The translations under genes and the position numbers were made by a program. Below the pieces are notes generated by a model. It was not told where the DNA came from, ran no database searches, and saw nothing but the letters and a program-made list of their open reading frames with translations. Below, in pieces: positions 1-5,925 of a stretch of 24,357 bases of DNA. The stretch comes from a virus, in IMG/VR virus record IMGVR_UViG_3300019360_000040, positions 1-24,357 of that record; one strand, 5' to 3'. Every line of letters starts with the position of its first letter. Positions within the stretch are counted from its first letter, which is position 1.

Positions 1-33
1 AATCCCCTTGCTTTAGCTAGGGGAGTATCAAGC
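1..33 (+). mobile_element. Right end of an IS200/IS605-family (TnpB-type) element
   Basis: The window opens with a short hairpin: CCCCT at 4-8 pairs with AGGGG at 19-23 around a GCTTTAGC core, followed by TCAAG at 28-32. This hairpin with a CTTTAG-type loop and a terminal TCAA is the form I know from right ends of IS605-type transposons, where it is also the 3' end of the TnpB guide (omega) RNA. Bases 1-26 recur as an exact inverted copy at 24262-24287. The element body would lie left of the window, so no transposase is visible. If this is a functional end, the flanking bases from about 33 onward would be the guide. The family assignment rests on pattern recognition, not a database match. Confidence 0.6.
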
Positions 34-336
34 GGCTTTAGACCTTCCTATTGGAGTCCTGGGAATCAAACAATCTGCGCCTTGCCGGATTCCTATTGCG
101 ACCTCGCTAGGGGTATCTTTACTACTGGAGCCACATCCTGAGATGTGGAAGTGGAAAGGGCGGCGCCAATCAGGCTGTGGCCGCTCCGAGGATTTCGTTG
201 ATTTCCTTCTCCTTTTTCTGCCTCCTTTCGGTTTCCATATTGGCGACCGCCCTAACCCTCCGGTCATATTCGCTCTTGTGAGATCGGCAGACTCCGGGCG
301 GGCGGTCATATTACTATCATCTGAACGGGCTGTAGC
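34..336. other. Stretch of about 300 bases without a convincing gene
   Basis: No reading frame here has both a good ribosome binding site and protein-like composition. A leftward 93-codon frame (28-309) is open, but its stop is formed by the IS-end bases and its composition (many R, S and P) looks like an accidental frame. A leftward 22-codon peptide starting near 237 (METERRQKKEKEINEI) is open without a well-placed Shine-Dalgarno. A 7-bp hairpin (CCACATC, loop CTGA, GATGTGG) lies at 132-149. The stretch is the downstream flank of the leftward gene ending at 337 and may hold the debris of a gene cut by the insertion. Confidence 0.4.
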
Positions 337-645
337 TTATTCAAGCCTAATACCCTTCAGCCCCTCTTCGGCTTCAACTATATAGTGGAGTCCCGCTCCA
401 ACTATTATACAGACAACCTCATTACCGGCAGAGGAGGTTTGCGGGTAATAGACGTGCTGGTAGTCTATTACCTCTCGAATAGATTCCGGGATGGAATCGT
501 CCCAGCAATCCCATTCGCTTATCTCGGTCAAAGCGTTGTTTTCATGTGCCTCGAAAGCATTTCTGGCTCGCTGCCAGTCTGTCGCTGTCCATAACTCCTG
601 ATTAATATCGGTGCTTTTCCATATAGTTGCCGTATGCTCCGTCAT
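337..645 (-). CDS. Hypothetical early protein, 102 aa
   Basis: I do not recognise the family. The protein is acidic, rich in Trp and Glu, lacks a signal peptide or membrane segment, and looks like a small soluble phage early protein. The start is well supported: AGGAG sits 8 bases before the ATG, and the gene lies directly downstream of the strong -35/-10 pair at 689-717, giving a leader of about 36 bases. It is alone in its transcript and ends next to the IS-type end. Its promoter cassette is a near-identical copy of the one in front of 5104-5631, so the two genes are probably co-regulated and expressed at the same stage. Confidence 0.75.
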   Translation of the reverse strand: MTEHTATIWKSTDINQELWTATDWQRARNAFEAHENNALTEISEWDCWDDSIPESIREVIDYQHVYYPQTSSAGNEVVCIIVGAGLHYIVEAEEGLKGIRLE

Positions 646-651
646 TTTTCT

Positions 652-765
652 CTCTCCTATTCGTTGATTTCCTTTTCAGGATAGCCCTATTCTATACTAA
701 CGGCGTTCGTATGTTAATAGGCAAATGCAAAAAAACGAAATTATTTTCCGTGTCAAGGTTTTTAT
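652..765. repeat. Duplicated promoter cassette, copy 1 (direct repeat)
   Basis: About 114 bases recur at 5637-5749 in the same orientation with only three differences: T/C at 715 against 5700, one A fewer in the second copy, and one C/T change near 749. The repeat covers the ribosome binding site, untranslated leader, promoter, operator and about 48 bases upstream of it, and stops short of both coding regions. That makes it a transposed or duplicated regulatory unit. Such repeats can also recombine. The scar at 5750-6015 begins exactly where copy 2 ends. Confidence 0.93.
689..717 (-). promoter_or_regulatory. Sigma70-type promoter whose spacer is a palindromic operator, copy 1
   Basis: Read leftward, the -35 is TTAACA (717-712), the spacer is 17 bases (711-695) and the -10 is TAGAAT (694-689). 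The spacer, TACGAACGCCGTTAGTA, is a palindrome with 7 of 8 base pairs matched around one central base. A dimeric repressor bound there would cover the space between the two promoter elements, so this promoter should be tightly repressible. The regulator is unknown. Candidates in the window are the winged-helix protein at 2197-2541 and the XRE protein at 11724-11945. The leader contains TCCTGAAAAGGA, a weak hairpin, followed by the AGGAG site. Confidence 0.7.
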
Positions 766-798
766 GTTTGTTACCGGCTGGAGCTCCGATCCTGACTG

Positions 799-833
799 TC
801 AGGCACTGTGATGCCAAGCATCACAGTGCCTGA
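799..833 (-). terminator. Perfect 16-bp hairpin at the end of a leftward operon
   Basis: Bases 799-814 pair perfectly with 818-833 around a 3-base loop (CAA). It lies at the 3' end of the leftward three-gene operon, and the last stop codon (821-823) is inside the right arm. There is no T-run on the leftward side, so it may act as an mRNA 3' stabiliser or a factor-dependent terminator instead of a classical intrinsic terminator. On the plus strand only AAAA follows. It separates this operon from the promoter at 689-717. Confidence 0.7.
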
Positions 834-1018
834 AAATCTTCACATCGTTTGCTAAATGGGACATAGAGGACGCTTTTCAGGCAACTCTCGCAACTACAGC
901 GCTTACCCGGTGCAATCCATTTCGGGCAAATCTTCACATAATTCACTAAACAGCGAAGCGGCTGCCATTTCGGGCAACCGCTCCATCTTGCCAATTTTCC
1001 GCCAACCTTAATACTCAC
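821..1018 (-). CDS. Small cysteine-rich protein, possible zinc binder, 65 aa
   Basis: This is the last gene of a leftward operon. A GTG start at 1018 overlaps the end of the upstream gene by 11 bases, which suggests translational coupling. It contains eight cysteines, including two CPKW motifs about 16 residues apart and a CSCESC cluster. The pattern suggests a duplicated metal-binding knuckle. At the DNA level the same 13-base block (ccatttcgggcaa) occurs at 918-930 and 965-977, consistent with internal duplication. I do not recognise the family. The stop codon lies inside the 16-bp hairpin at 799-833. The lack of a clear independent ribosome binding site leaves some doubt that it is real. 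Confidence 0.5.
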   Translation of the reverse strand: MSIKVGGKLARWSGCPKWQPLRCLVNYVKICPKWIAPGKRCSCESCLKSVLYVPFSKRCEDFQAL

Positions 1019-1499
1019 TTGGCAGCAACACAGTTGTACTCTCTTTTGCTGTGCTGGTTAGCTCCTGCCTTACCCGCCTTGTTTTTATTGTTTTGACAGA
1101 GACCGGCAGATGATATAGCCGGTCTCTGTCGCCGCGAACCTGGCAGGACAACTTACGCAGCCGCAACTCCATCACTTTGAGTCGCCAGTTGCGCGACTCA
1201 AAGCCCGCTTTTCCCGACACCCGCCAGCACTCAAAAACGCACTCTTGGGCTAAATCATCCCATGACATATAGGATGGAAACGGGTATCCCAGCGCCGCCA
1301 TCCGTCCGACCATGTAGGAGGCATCGCGGACGATTTGCGGGTGCAGTGGCAGATAGGCGGCAGTGTTCTCCTGTGAGAGCTTGCGGTGATAGCCCGGACA
1401 GACCCAACCTCTTCGTCGAGCGCGGGAGCGAGTCGCCGACGGCAAGGCTGCTATCTGCGACTCGGAAAGAGAAGCCAGCGGTGTGCGAATATGGCTCAC
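1008..1499 (-). CDS. Sigma-factor-like DNA-binding protein, 163 aa (tentative)
   Basis: Residues 52-115 resemble region 2 of sigma70-family factors: a helical stretch with HPQIVRDASYMVGRMAALG, then SWDDLAQECVFECWRV, then basic residues. The D-D-L-x-Q-E core (81-86) is the recognisable part, since sigma factors typically have DDL(V/I)QE followed by an aromatic-rich helix. The basic N-terminus (residues 23-40) and basic C-terminus fit nucleic-acid binding. I see no confident region 4, so it may be a divergent sigma factor that redirects host polymerase or a relic with another role. It starts at GTG (1499) with a GTGA overlap of the upstream stop, so it is translationally coupled within the operon. 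Confidence 0.6.
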   Translation of the reverse strand: MSHIRTPLASLSESQIAALPSATRSRARRRGWVCPGYHRKLSQENTAAYLPLHPQIVRDASYMVGRMAALGYPFPSYMSWDDLAQECVFECWRVSGKAGFESRNWRLKVMELRLRKLSCQVRGDRDRLYHLPVSVKTIKTRRVRQELTSTAKESTTVLLPSEY

Positions 1500-2062
1500 T
1501 CTGATTGCTCCTGTGCTTTTCTGAGTCTATCCGCCCATGCCGGCGGCAAGCTCTCCGGCGTCAGGTTTGCGAGCGCCCAGTCCCGGTACTGCAACAGCGC
1601 TTCCGGCGCTTCAACCGGCTCGTCGTTGGGCATCTGGCGTATAGCGCGAGAGACTGCTTTGTAGGCGTCACGACACGCCTGCGGCTTAATGGCGCGTAAG
1701 AGCGTCAGTTTCCACGCTGCCAGAGGCGACTCAAACCCGCGTGTCTGTTGCTTGGCGAGAGTCAGTAGCTCGCCGCAAAAGATGATTTGTGCCTCCGGCT
1801 CGTCGTGCAGGCTGCGGATATGCTCTAGAGCCTCAACGGTGATTCTGCCGCGATGCCAAAAGCCGCTCTCGAAAAATCTCTGCATCAACCAAATGCGGGT
1901 GGTGCAGCCGCCGTTTTTGTTGCGTTGGCGGCGGCGGTAAATCGAAAACTCAAAAGTCCAGCCATCAGGGGCAATCCGCAGTAGTTGCGAGGTGTGCCCC
2001 TTCTCGCCTGCGTAAGCGCGGGTGGCGTCGTTGAAAATAACGGTCTCGGTGATTTCGGTCAT
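1496..2062 (-). CDS. Hypothetical early protein, 188 aa
   Basis: First gene of the leftward operon 821-2062. It has an ATG start with AGGAG five bases upstream (GGAGC-TACT-ATG). I do not recognise the family. The N-terminal half (residues 20-70) looks like a beta-rich domain with a basic patch (YRRRQRNKNGG) that could contact nucleic acid or a partner. The C-terminal half (residues 75-188) is helical, with repeated Leu/Ala heptads and a PNDEP linker. There is no signal peptide or membrane segment. The next gene, the sigma-like protein, overlaps it by 4 bases, so the two are made together. Confidence 0.75.
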   Translation of the reverse strand: MTEITETVIFNDATRAYAGEKGHTSQLLRIAPDGWTFEFSIYRRRQRNKNGGCTTRIWLMQRFFESGFWHRGRITVEALEHIRSLHDEPEAQIIFCGELLTLAKQQTRGFESPLAAWKLTLLRAIKPQACRDAYKAVSRAIRQMPNDEPVEAPEALLQYRDWALANLTPESLPPAWADRLRKAQEQSE

Positions 2063-2066
2063 AGTA

Positions 2067-2082
2067 GCTCCTATTATGGAGC
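2067..2082 (-). promoter_or_regulatory. Hairpin that can mask the ribosome binding site of the gene starting at 2062
   Basis: On the leftward mRNA, GCTCC pairs with GGAGC across a 6-base loop, and that second arm is the Shine-Dalgarno itself, 4-5 bases before the ATG. An overlapping CCTATT/AATAGG pairing strengthens the fold. If it forms, initiation of the operon's first gene would be reduced until a protein, a ribosome or a temperature change opens it. This is inference from base pairing only. Confidence 0.45.
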
Positions 2083-2143
2083 AATAGGCGAGAATCGTGG
2101 TAGGATACCTCCAGCCACGCGATACGCACTTATCGCTCGGTTA

Positions 2144-2179
2144 GCCCTGCTCGCTGAGGTGTCCGCCTCGCGGCAGGGC
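2144..2179 (-). terminator. Long GC-rich hairpin between two leftward transcription units
   Basis: GCCCTGC at 2144-2150 pairs with GCAGGGC at 2173-2179. Inside, CGC and GAGG pair with GCG and CCTC, so about 14 base pairs form with two single-base bulges. It lies in the 134-bp gap between the wHTH gene (ends 2197) and the gene starting at 2062. No T-run follows, so it could be a factor-dependent terminator, an attenuator or an mRNA processing site. Confidence 0.5.
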
Positions 2180-2196
2180 GTTAGTGTTTCAGGGGA

Positions 2197-2541
2197 CTAG
2201 CTAATCCCCTCGATTACGTAGACGGCTCGCTGCCCCGGCTCGCGGCGCGAAATGACGCGCTCGAATTTCGCCAGCTTCGACAGATAGGTATGCAGCGTAG
2301 CTGTTGAAACGCCGAACCCGGCAGCGAGTTCAGCCAGCGTATGCGGGCGCTCTCGCAACCGCGCCGCCAAGCGTTGCAGGTTAGGGGTGTAGGTTGGCTG
2401 ATAAGCGTACACCCGTTTTCGTTCTCTTATTATCATACCGCCAGTATACCCTGTCACTGGCGGCGGATTGAGTTGGGCAAACTTGCCCGAGGTCCGGTGT
2501 CTGTATATATTGCTCAGTCCGCTTTTTTGCGCCTTTGCCAC
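2197..2541 (-). CDS. Winged-helix DNA-binding regulator, up to 114 aa
   Basis: Residues about 54-112 form a compact winged helix-turn-helix: LRERPHTLAELAAGFGVSTA is the turn-and-recognition region, followed by a Leu-rich helix and a basic wing ending in GQRAVYVIEG. This matches the general MarR/ArsR-like fold used by transcriptional regulators. The longest start is GTG at 2541, overlapping the upstream gene by 28 bases. A better start may be the ATG at 2436 (MIIRERKRVY), which lies 6 bases after a TATACT sequence and would give a shorter, possibly leaderless protein. The start is therefore uncertain. It is a candidate repressor for the operators at 695-711 and 5680-5696. Confidence 0.75.
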   Translation of the reverse strand: MAKAQKSGLSNIYRHRTSGKFAQLNPPPVTGYTGGMIIRERKRVYAYQPTYTPNLQRLAARLRERPHTLAELAAGFGVSTATLHTYLSKLAKFERVISRREPGQRAVYVIEGIS

Positions 2542-2771
2542 CTGGTCTTGATGGCTTTTTTGGCGGCCCTTGTTTTGCGCGGGCTTTTGGCGCGGCCGGC
2601 TTTTTTGGCGGCTTCCGTCTGGCGAAACAGACGGCTGGCGACCGCGTGCATGGCGGGCTGTATCTCAGCAGGCAGTAGCGCCTCAGCGGGCGGCGTTGGC
2701 AAGCGCAGGCAAAAGCCGATGAACTGCTCGGCTAACTCCCTGTCTTTTTTGCGCTCTTCAGGCGTTTTCAA
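2514..2771 (-). CDS. Small basic-tailed protein, 85 aa
   Basis: A TTG start at 2771 overlaps the TGA of the upstream gene, and AGGAGA lies 5 bases before it inside the end of that gene, so start and coupling are well supported. Residues 1-50 are helical (KTPEERKKDRELAEQFIGF...). Residues 55-85 are a strongly basic tail rich in Lys, Arg and Ala, which suggests nucleic-acid binding similar to histone-like tails. I do not recognise the family. Its 3' end overlaps the wHTH frame, so the two may be translated in tandem. Confidence 0.65.
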   Translation of the reverse strand: MKTPEERKKDRELAEQFIGFCLRLPTPPAEALLPAEIQPAMHAVASRLFRQTEAAKKAGRAKSPRKTRAAKKAIKTRWQRRKKAD

Positions 2772-3709
2772 TCTAGTCTCCTTTCGTTTGAATGCCCGCC
2801 AATTAGCATCGGCTCAATCCAGACGGCGCGGCGCTGGCTGAAATCCACGCCGTAGGCTTGTTGGCGGAAATGTCCGCGCCGCCAGTGCAGGCGCGGGCTG
2901 GCGTGTTCGGTGTGCGCGGCGTTTGACTCAGAGGCTTGCCGCGCCGCCCGGTACTCCGCGCCGATAAGGTTGGGCGTCCACAGTTCCAAGCCGCTTTTGC
3001 GGTTGACCTCTTTTTTCCTGCCGCGCCGGTAATGCTCCGGGCGAGCCTGTAGCGCCATCAGAACGCGAAAGACCAATTCCGTAGCCTGGTGTAAAAACGC
3101 CGCCTCGTCGCCTTCTAGCGCCAGATCGAAGGCGTCAACATGGTAATCGTTGGCGGCGATGTCGGCGGTTTCGATAAACGGCGCGTCGGCGGCATTGAGC
3201 GCCCGCGAGAGTAACGGCAAGTCCGCCGCCTGGGTGTAGGCGGTGAACGTGATGAATGAATTATGGTTGAGCGTGGTTGCGCCGCCGCCCGGTATGGTGA
3301 GCGGCTCACCGGCGCGGATTCGCGCATAGCCGAGAAAGCTGACGGGCGCGGCGGCGGTCGCTAAAAACCCGGACGGGAACATGAGAAGCGCCGCCTCGAA
3401 TGGCAAGCGCAAGTCGTCCCAGCGGGTCGCGGGCGGCGGCGTGGTTTGGGAGGCGGCGGCGGCGAATTCCGGCGCGAGGAACAGCGTCGGGACATTCTGC
3501 TGAAAAAGTTTTAGCGCCGCGACGCCGACGGCGCGAAGGGTGTCCGATTGGTTGCCGCCCTGCAAGCCGAGTACGCCGGTGGCGAGAGCGGCGGCGACTG
3601 CTTTCACCGAGCCGTAGTTGCCGATGTCGCGGTAGGCTCGCGGGTAACACCGCCGCCACAGGTCGGGGTAGGCGGTTGCCGCGATTTTGTAAATCTCATC
3701 AAGGAGCAT
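2768..3709 (-). CDS. Conserved phage protein with C-terminal HWRRGH...WIEP motif, 313 aa
   Basis: The N-terminal two thirds are Ala/Leu-rich and helical with no domain I can name. The C-terminus carries a distinctive block: HWRRGHFRQQAYG at about residues 275-287, then R-R-x-V-W-I-E-P-x-L-I-G at about 293-304. I recognise this tail from uncharacterised phage and plasmid proteins but know no function for it. The same tail (R-T-I-W-I-E-P-A-L-V-G) survives in another frame at 5923-6015 as a remnant, so the phage once had a second member. The ATG at 3709 has AGGAGG 9 bases upstream and overlaps the end of 3699-3959 by 11 bases. The gene contains short GC-rich repeats but no frameshift. Confidence 0.75.
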   Translation of the reverse strand: MLLDEIYKIAATAYPDLWRRCYPRAYRDIGNYGSVKAVAAALATGVLGLQGGNQSDTLRAVGVAALKLFQQNVPTLFLAPEFAAAASQTTPPPATRWDDLRLPFEAALLMFPSGFLATAAAPVSFLGYARIRAGEPLTIPGGGATTLNHNSFITFTAYTQAADLPLLSRALNAADAPFIETADIAANDYHVDAFDLALEGDEAAFLHQATELVFRVLMALQARPEHYRRGRKKEVNRKSGLELWTPNLIGAEYRAARQASESNAAHTEHASPRLHWRRGHFRQQAYGVDFSQRRAVWIEPMLIGGHSNERRLD

Positions 3710-3959
3710 GAGATTTATCCTCCTCAGCCGCCCGTTCTGACCACTCGGAGGGCGGCGCTTCCAGTGAAATCTCTACGTCAGGGCGGGTGGCGTAGATTTT
3801 CAAATTTCCATTACGCAACACGCCCGCCTGCTCGTCCGGGATAGAGCGCGGGTCAATCCCCATGACCGCGAAGGCGCGGGCGGCGCGTTTTGCCTGCTGC
3901 TCCCACGCCGCGACGATGCGGGGTGAGAGCAGCACGTTGTCAAGTTGAATGCGCCGCAA
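3699..3959 (-). CDS. Hypothetical small protein, 86 aa
   Basis: A TTG start at 3959 is supported by AGGAGG 9 bases upstream, located in the last codons of the preceding gene, whose TAA ends only 2 bases before. The protein has a helical N-terminal half (LSPRIVAAWEQQAKRAARAF) and a short beta-like stretch (LRNGNLKIYATRPDVEISLE), ending in a charged tail. I do not recognise it. It sits in a tightly packed leftward operon (4849 down to 2197) and overlaps the next gene by 11 bases. Confidence 0.65.
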   Translation of the reverse strand: MRRIQLDNVLLSPRIVAAWEQQAKRAARAFAVMGIDPRSIPDEQAGVLRNGNLKIYATRPDVEISLEAPPSEWSERAAEEDKSHAP

Positions 3960-3961
3960 TT

Positions 3962-4849
3962 TTACAAACCTCCTAGGCGGCGCAAGGCTTCTCCAGCAGA
4001 AATTTTCGTCCTATTAGCTTCGATGAACTTGATTCCATCGACTACTCTAGCTTCTAGGCTAGAGCGAGGTGCAAACGGCACCTCAAAGCGTTTTTCTGTG
4101 CCCCCAAGCGCCGCTTGAAGCGGCAAGAATGGGACGATTCTATAGTATGAAAGTATTAGCGCACCTTCTTTCACTTCTATAAAACTGTTCTCCCTCCATC
4201 CTTCTCTGTAGTTAGGTATCTCTCGTATGTTACCTGCTATTATTGTATCGGGGATTACAGCTCCCCTGGTTTCGGCTTCGTTGATTACCGCTTGCCGGAA
4301 CTTATAAAACTGTTCTTTACTCAACGGCTTTGAGTGGTATGTATCATATTTTATAGGGCAATCTCGCGTTATAAGCCCTTTGAACAAACCCAACAATTCT
4401 CCATCCCCCAGCTTAGGGATTTTATCTATTCCTTTCAGGATTGCCTTCGCGCCGCGTTTCAGCACGTAAGCCGGAATGTTGTTGCTCAGGTAAAGGAATT
4501 TACGAGCCGGGTTGGCCTTTGCTCGCAATTCTTTTACCCGGGCGAGTCTTATACTCTTTTGCTTCTCTTTGGCCTCGTCAAAACTACAATCAAACGGGGC
4601 GATAATAATTTCCCCGCTAATTGATTGAAAACGAGCAAAAAGGTTGCTCTTGAATGGGCGGTGTGACCACCACACCCCGTCTATCTTCTGAATTTCAAAT
4701 TCTTGTCTTATTATTTTCTTGAAAGTTTCAGCAGCGACTGCCGCCTCTTCTTCCAGGGTGACTCTGTGGTTACCTATGTAATCAAAAATGCCCAGTACTT
4801 TGTCGGCTTGATATGTTTTGTTCGCCGTTATAGTGTATATATTTTCCAT
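3962..4849 (-). CDS. Hypothetical protein, 295 aa, first gene of a leftward operon
   Basis: I chose the ATG at 4849 (MENIYTITANKTYQADK) because GGAG lies 5 bases upstream. An ATG at 4870 would add seven residues but has no site. The protein is mixed alpha/beta with many Lys, Ile and Phe, and is lower in GC at the DNA level than its neighbours (for example 4130-4400 and 4540-4720), which hints at separate acquisition. I recognise no catalytic motif, membrane segment or signal peptide. Four genes follow within the same strand with 2-base gaps or overlaps (3959, 3709, 2771, 2541), so it probably heads that transcript. Confidence 0.75.
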   Translation of the reverse strand: MENIYTITANKTYQADKVLGIFDYIGNHRVTLEEEAAVAAETFKKIIRQEFEIQKIDGVWWSHRPFKSNLFARFQSISGEIIIAPFDCSFDEAKEKQKSIRLARVKELRAKANPARKFLYLSNNIPAYVLKRGAKAILKGIDKIPKLGDGELLGLFKGLITRDCPIKYDTYHSKPLSKEQFYKFRQAVINEAETRGAVIPDTIIAGNIREIPNYREGWRENSFIEVKEGALILSYYRIVPFLPLQAALGGTEKRFEVPFAPRSSLEARVVDGIKFIEANRTKISAGEALRRLGGL

Positions 4850-5103
4850 GCGTTCTCCATCCATCCGCATTCAGGGTCTCGGATGGTAGCCACTAAATTT
4901 CACACAAGCCGCGAGCCGCCTGTGAGACGGCAACTCTTATTTTCGCGGCATATATTGGCGTTCTGCCGGAGGCGGCGCTATACTCGCCTCCTATTCGTTG
5001 ACTGCCCCGCGGGGAATCCCTTTCGGGATGCTCTAACCGAGCAGGCTGGCGACTGTTACTCGCCGGAGCCACGCGGGGCATACATAATACTAAACGTAAC
5101 CTC
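4850..5103 (-). promoter_or_regulatory. Structured leader region between two leftward genes
   Basis: On the leftward strand this 254-base gap contains a hairpin CCCGAAAGGG, then CCCCGCGGGG, then CAACGAATAGGAGG, which resembles the leader plus ribosome binding site of the two cassette-driven genes. Here, however, the AGGAGG lies in a perfect 7-bp hairpin (GGAGGCG at 4991-4985 with CGCCTCC at 4974-4968) and no ATG follows at proper spacing. It looks like a degraded third copy of the leader whose gene is gone, or an RNA element controlling the downstream operon. A 62-codon open frame (4893-5081) crosses it, with an ATG 17 bases after a GGAGGT. I consider that frame unlikely to be a gene. Confidence 0.35.
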
Positions 5104-5631
5104 CTACACCACCGGGGCTGCCGGTCGGGCGTATTCAGTAGTATCGCAGTCGCCGGGATTGCGCTGCGAGCCAAGGTGCACCTCACGGCGGCGCAAACCG
5201 CAGACGGCGCAATGCGAGTTAAACTCCAGCGCCGTTCCGCCGAGACCCCAGACGCCTGGGTTCTCGGCGTTACCGCCCTCGCCCGCCGCCGTCCAGTCGT
5301 GGTCGTCGGGGGCGGCGCCGCATCCCTCACCGCCCATGACGGCGCGGATGAGATTTTCGTGGTTTGGCGGAATTTCGACTTCCAGCCGCTGCTCCGACCA
5401 CTCGGAGTCGTCGTCCTCCAAGCGGAAATAGGCGTTGACGACGCGGCCTTCGTCGCCGTCGTAAGAACCCTCTCTGACCCACTCCCGGGTTAGCCGTGCT
5501 GCCTGGAGCTGCGCCGCCGCATCCTGCTCGGACTCATCGCCGGCGGGAATGTAGAAGTAGTCGCAGTGGGACGCCCCGCTCTCCTCGCGGAGCGATACTT
5601 TGTATTCTCTCAAATCTCTCAAATCTCTCAT
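5104..5631 (-). CDS. Conserved phage zinc-ribbon protein, 175 aa
   Basis: The C-terminal part matches an unnamed family I know from phages and plasmids: HDW at 111-113, then ENPGVWGLGG at about 123-132, then H-C-A-V-C-G (140-145) and NPGDCDTTEY at 158-167. The CxxC pair plus later Cys/His suggests a small metal-binding fold, but no activity is known to me. The N-terminal half is acidic. The ATG at 5631 has AGGAG 7 bases upstream and is served by the second copy of the operator-in-spacer promoter, so it is probably an early, repressible gene co-expressed with 337-645. The first codons are a 9-base tandem repeat encoding RDL-RDL-RE. Confidence 0.8.
   Translation of the reverse strand: MRDLRDLREYKVSLREESGASHCDYFYIPAGDESEQDAAAQLQAARLTREWVREGSYDGDEGRVVNAYFRLEDDDSEWSEQRLEVEIPPNHENLIRAVMGGEGCGAAPDDHDWTAAGEGGNAENPGVWGLGGTALEFNSHCAVCGLRRREVHLGSQRNPGDCDTTEYARPAAPVV
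5607..5630 (-). repeat. In-frame 9-base tandem repeat at a start codon
   Basis: The unit CTCTCAAAT (plus strand) repeats almost three times and encodes Arg-Asp-Leu repeats directly after the initiator Met of the gene at 5104-5631. Because the period is a multiple of three, slippage would lengthen or shorten the N-terminus without changing frame. It may also keep the start region of the mRNA unstructured. Confidence 0.6.
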
Positions 5632-5636
5632 TTTAA

Positions 5637-5749
5637 CTCTCCTATTCGTTGATTTCCTTTTCAGGATAGCCCTATTCTATACTAACGGCGTTCGTATGTC
5701 AATAGGCAAATGCAAAAAACGAAATTATTTTTCGTGTCAAGGTTTTTAT
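5637..5749. repeat. Duplicated promoter cassette, copy 2 (direct repeat)
   Basis: This is the second copy of 652-765 with three differences. Its right boundary at 5749 abuts an open but headless coding fragment (5750-5881), so the cassette seems to have landed on, or recombined into, an older gene. The two copies flank the whole leftward block 765-5637. Recombination between them could delete that block. Confidence 0.93.
5674..5702 (-). promoter_or_regulatory. Sigma70-type promoter with operator spacer, copy 2
   Basis: Read leftward: -35 TTGACA (5702-5697, consensus), a 17-base spacer TACGAACGCCGTTAGTA (5696-5680) that is a palindrome, and -10 TAGAAT (5679-5674). The single T/C difference from copy 1 turns TTAACA into a consensus -35, so this copy should be the stronger promoter. 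It drives the gene at 5104-5631 through a leader of about 35 bases. Confidence 0.75.
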
Positions 5750-5881
5750 CGCCCGCAGTTCGGGCGTGTCGTCAAAACCGATTTGCCGCTGGACGATTAT
5801 CTGTACCGGGAAATGACGGAAATCATCCGGCACACCAACGAATTAACCCGGAGCCTCTACGATGCCCAAGACGATCTCTAA
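5750..5881 (+). pseudogene. 3' remnant of an unidentified rightward gene
   Basis: An open frame reads RPQFGRVVKTDLPLDDYLYR and on through a charged helix to TAA at 5879-5881. It looks like genuine protein (C-terminal helix with MTEIIRHTNELTRSLYDAQ), but it has no start, because immediately upstream is the promoter cassette repeat ending at 5749. It overlaps the start of the next remnant by 20 bases, as neighbouring phage genes do. The 5' part was therefore lost or replaced when the cassette arrived. The family is unknown. Confidence 0.5.
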
Positions 5882-5925
5882 ACTGTATCTGAAAAAAAAC
5901 GTGCTGGAAGCGGCGCGGGAGCGCT
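5862..5925 (+). pseudogene. 5' remnant of a PAPS-reductase/IbrA-like phage gene
   Basis: The ATG at 5862 has GGAG 8 bases upstream and begins an N-terminus, KTISKLYLKKNVLEAARER, that I associate with phage phosphoadenosine-phosphosulfate reductase-like (IbrA/DUF3440-type) proteins. Those continue into an SGGKDST ATP-binding loop. Here the similarity stops after about 21 codons and the frame runs into unrelated sequence, ending at a TGA near 5990. The SGGKD loop and everything after it are missing, so the gene is dead. The identification rests on a short N-terminus. Confidence 0.5.

Noticed and set aside
28-309. Leftward 93-codon open frame beside the IS-type end
   Set aside because: No ribosome binding site, low-complexity composition, and its stop is formed by the IS end bases.
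2768-3711. Several long open frames on both strands over the 313-aa gene (3306-3659, 3400-3711 and others)
   Set aside because: High GC content removes stop codons in all frames. Arg-rich translations without ribosome sites are shadows.
4893-5330. Leftward 145-codon frame overlapping the zinc-ribbon gene
   Set aside because: Its first half is a shadow of 5104-5631. The rest (from an ATG at 5081) has a ribosome site 17 bases away and Arg/Pro-rich composition; it is more likely leader sequence.
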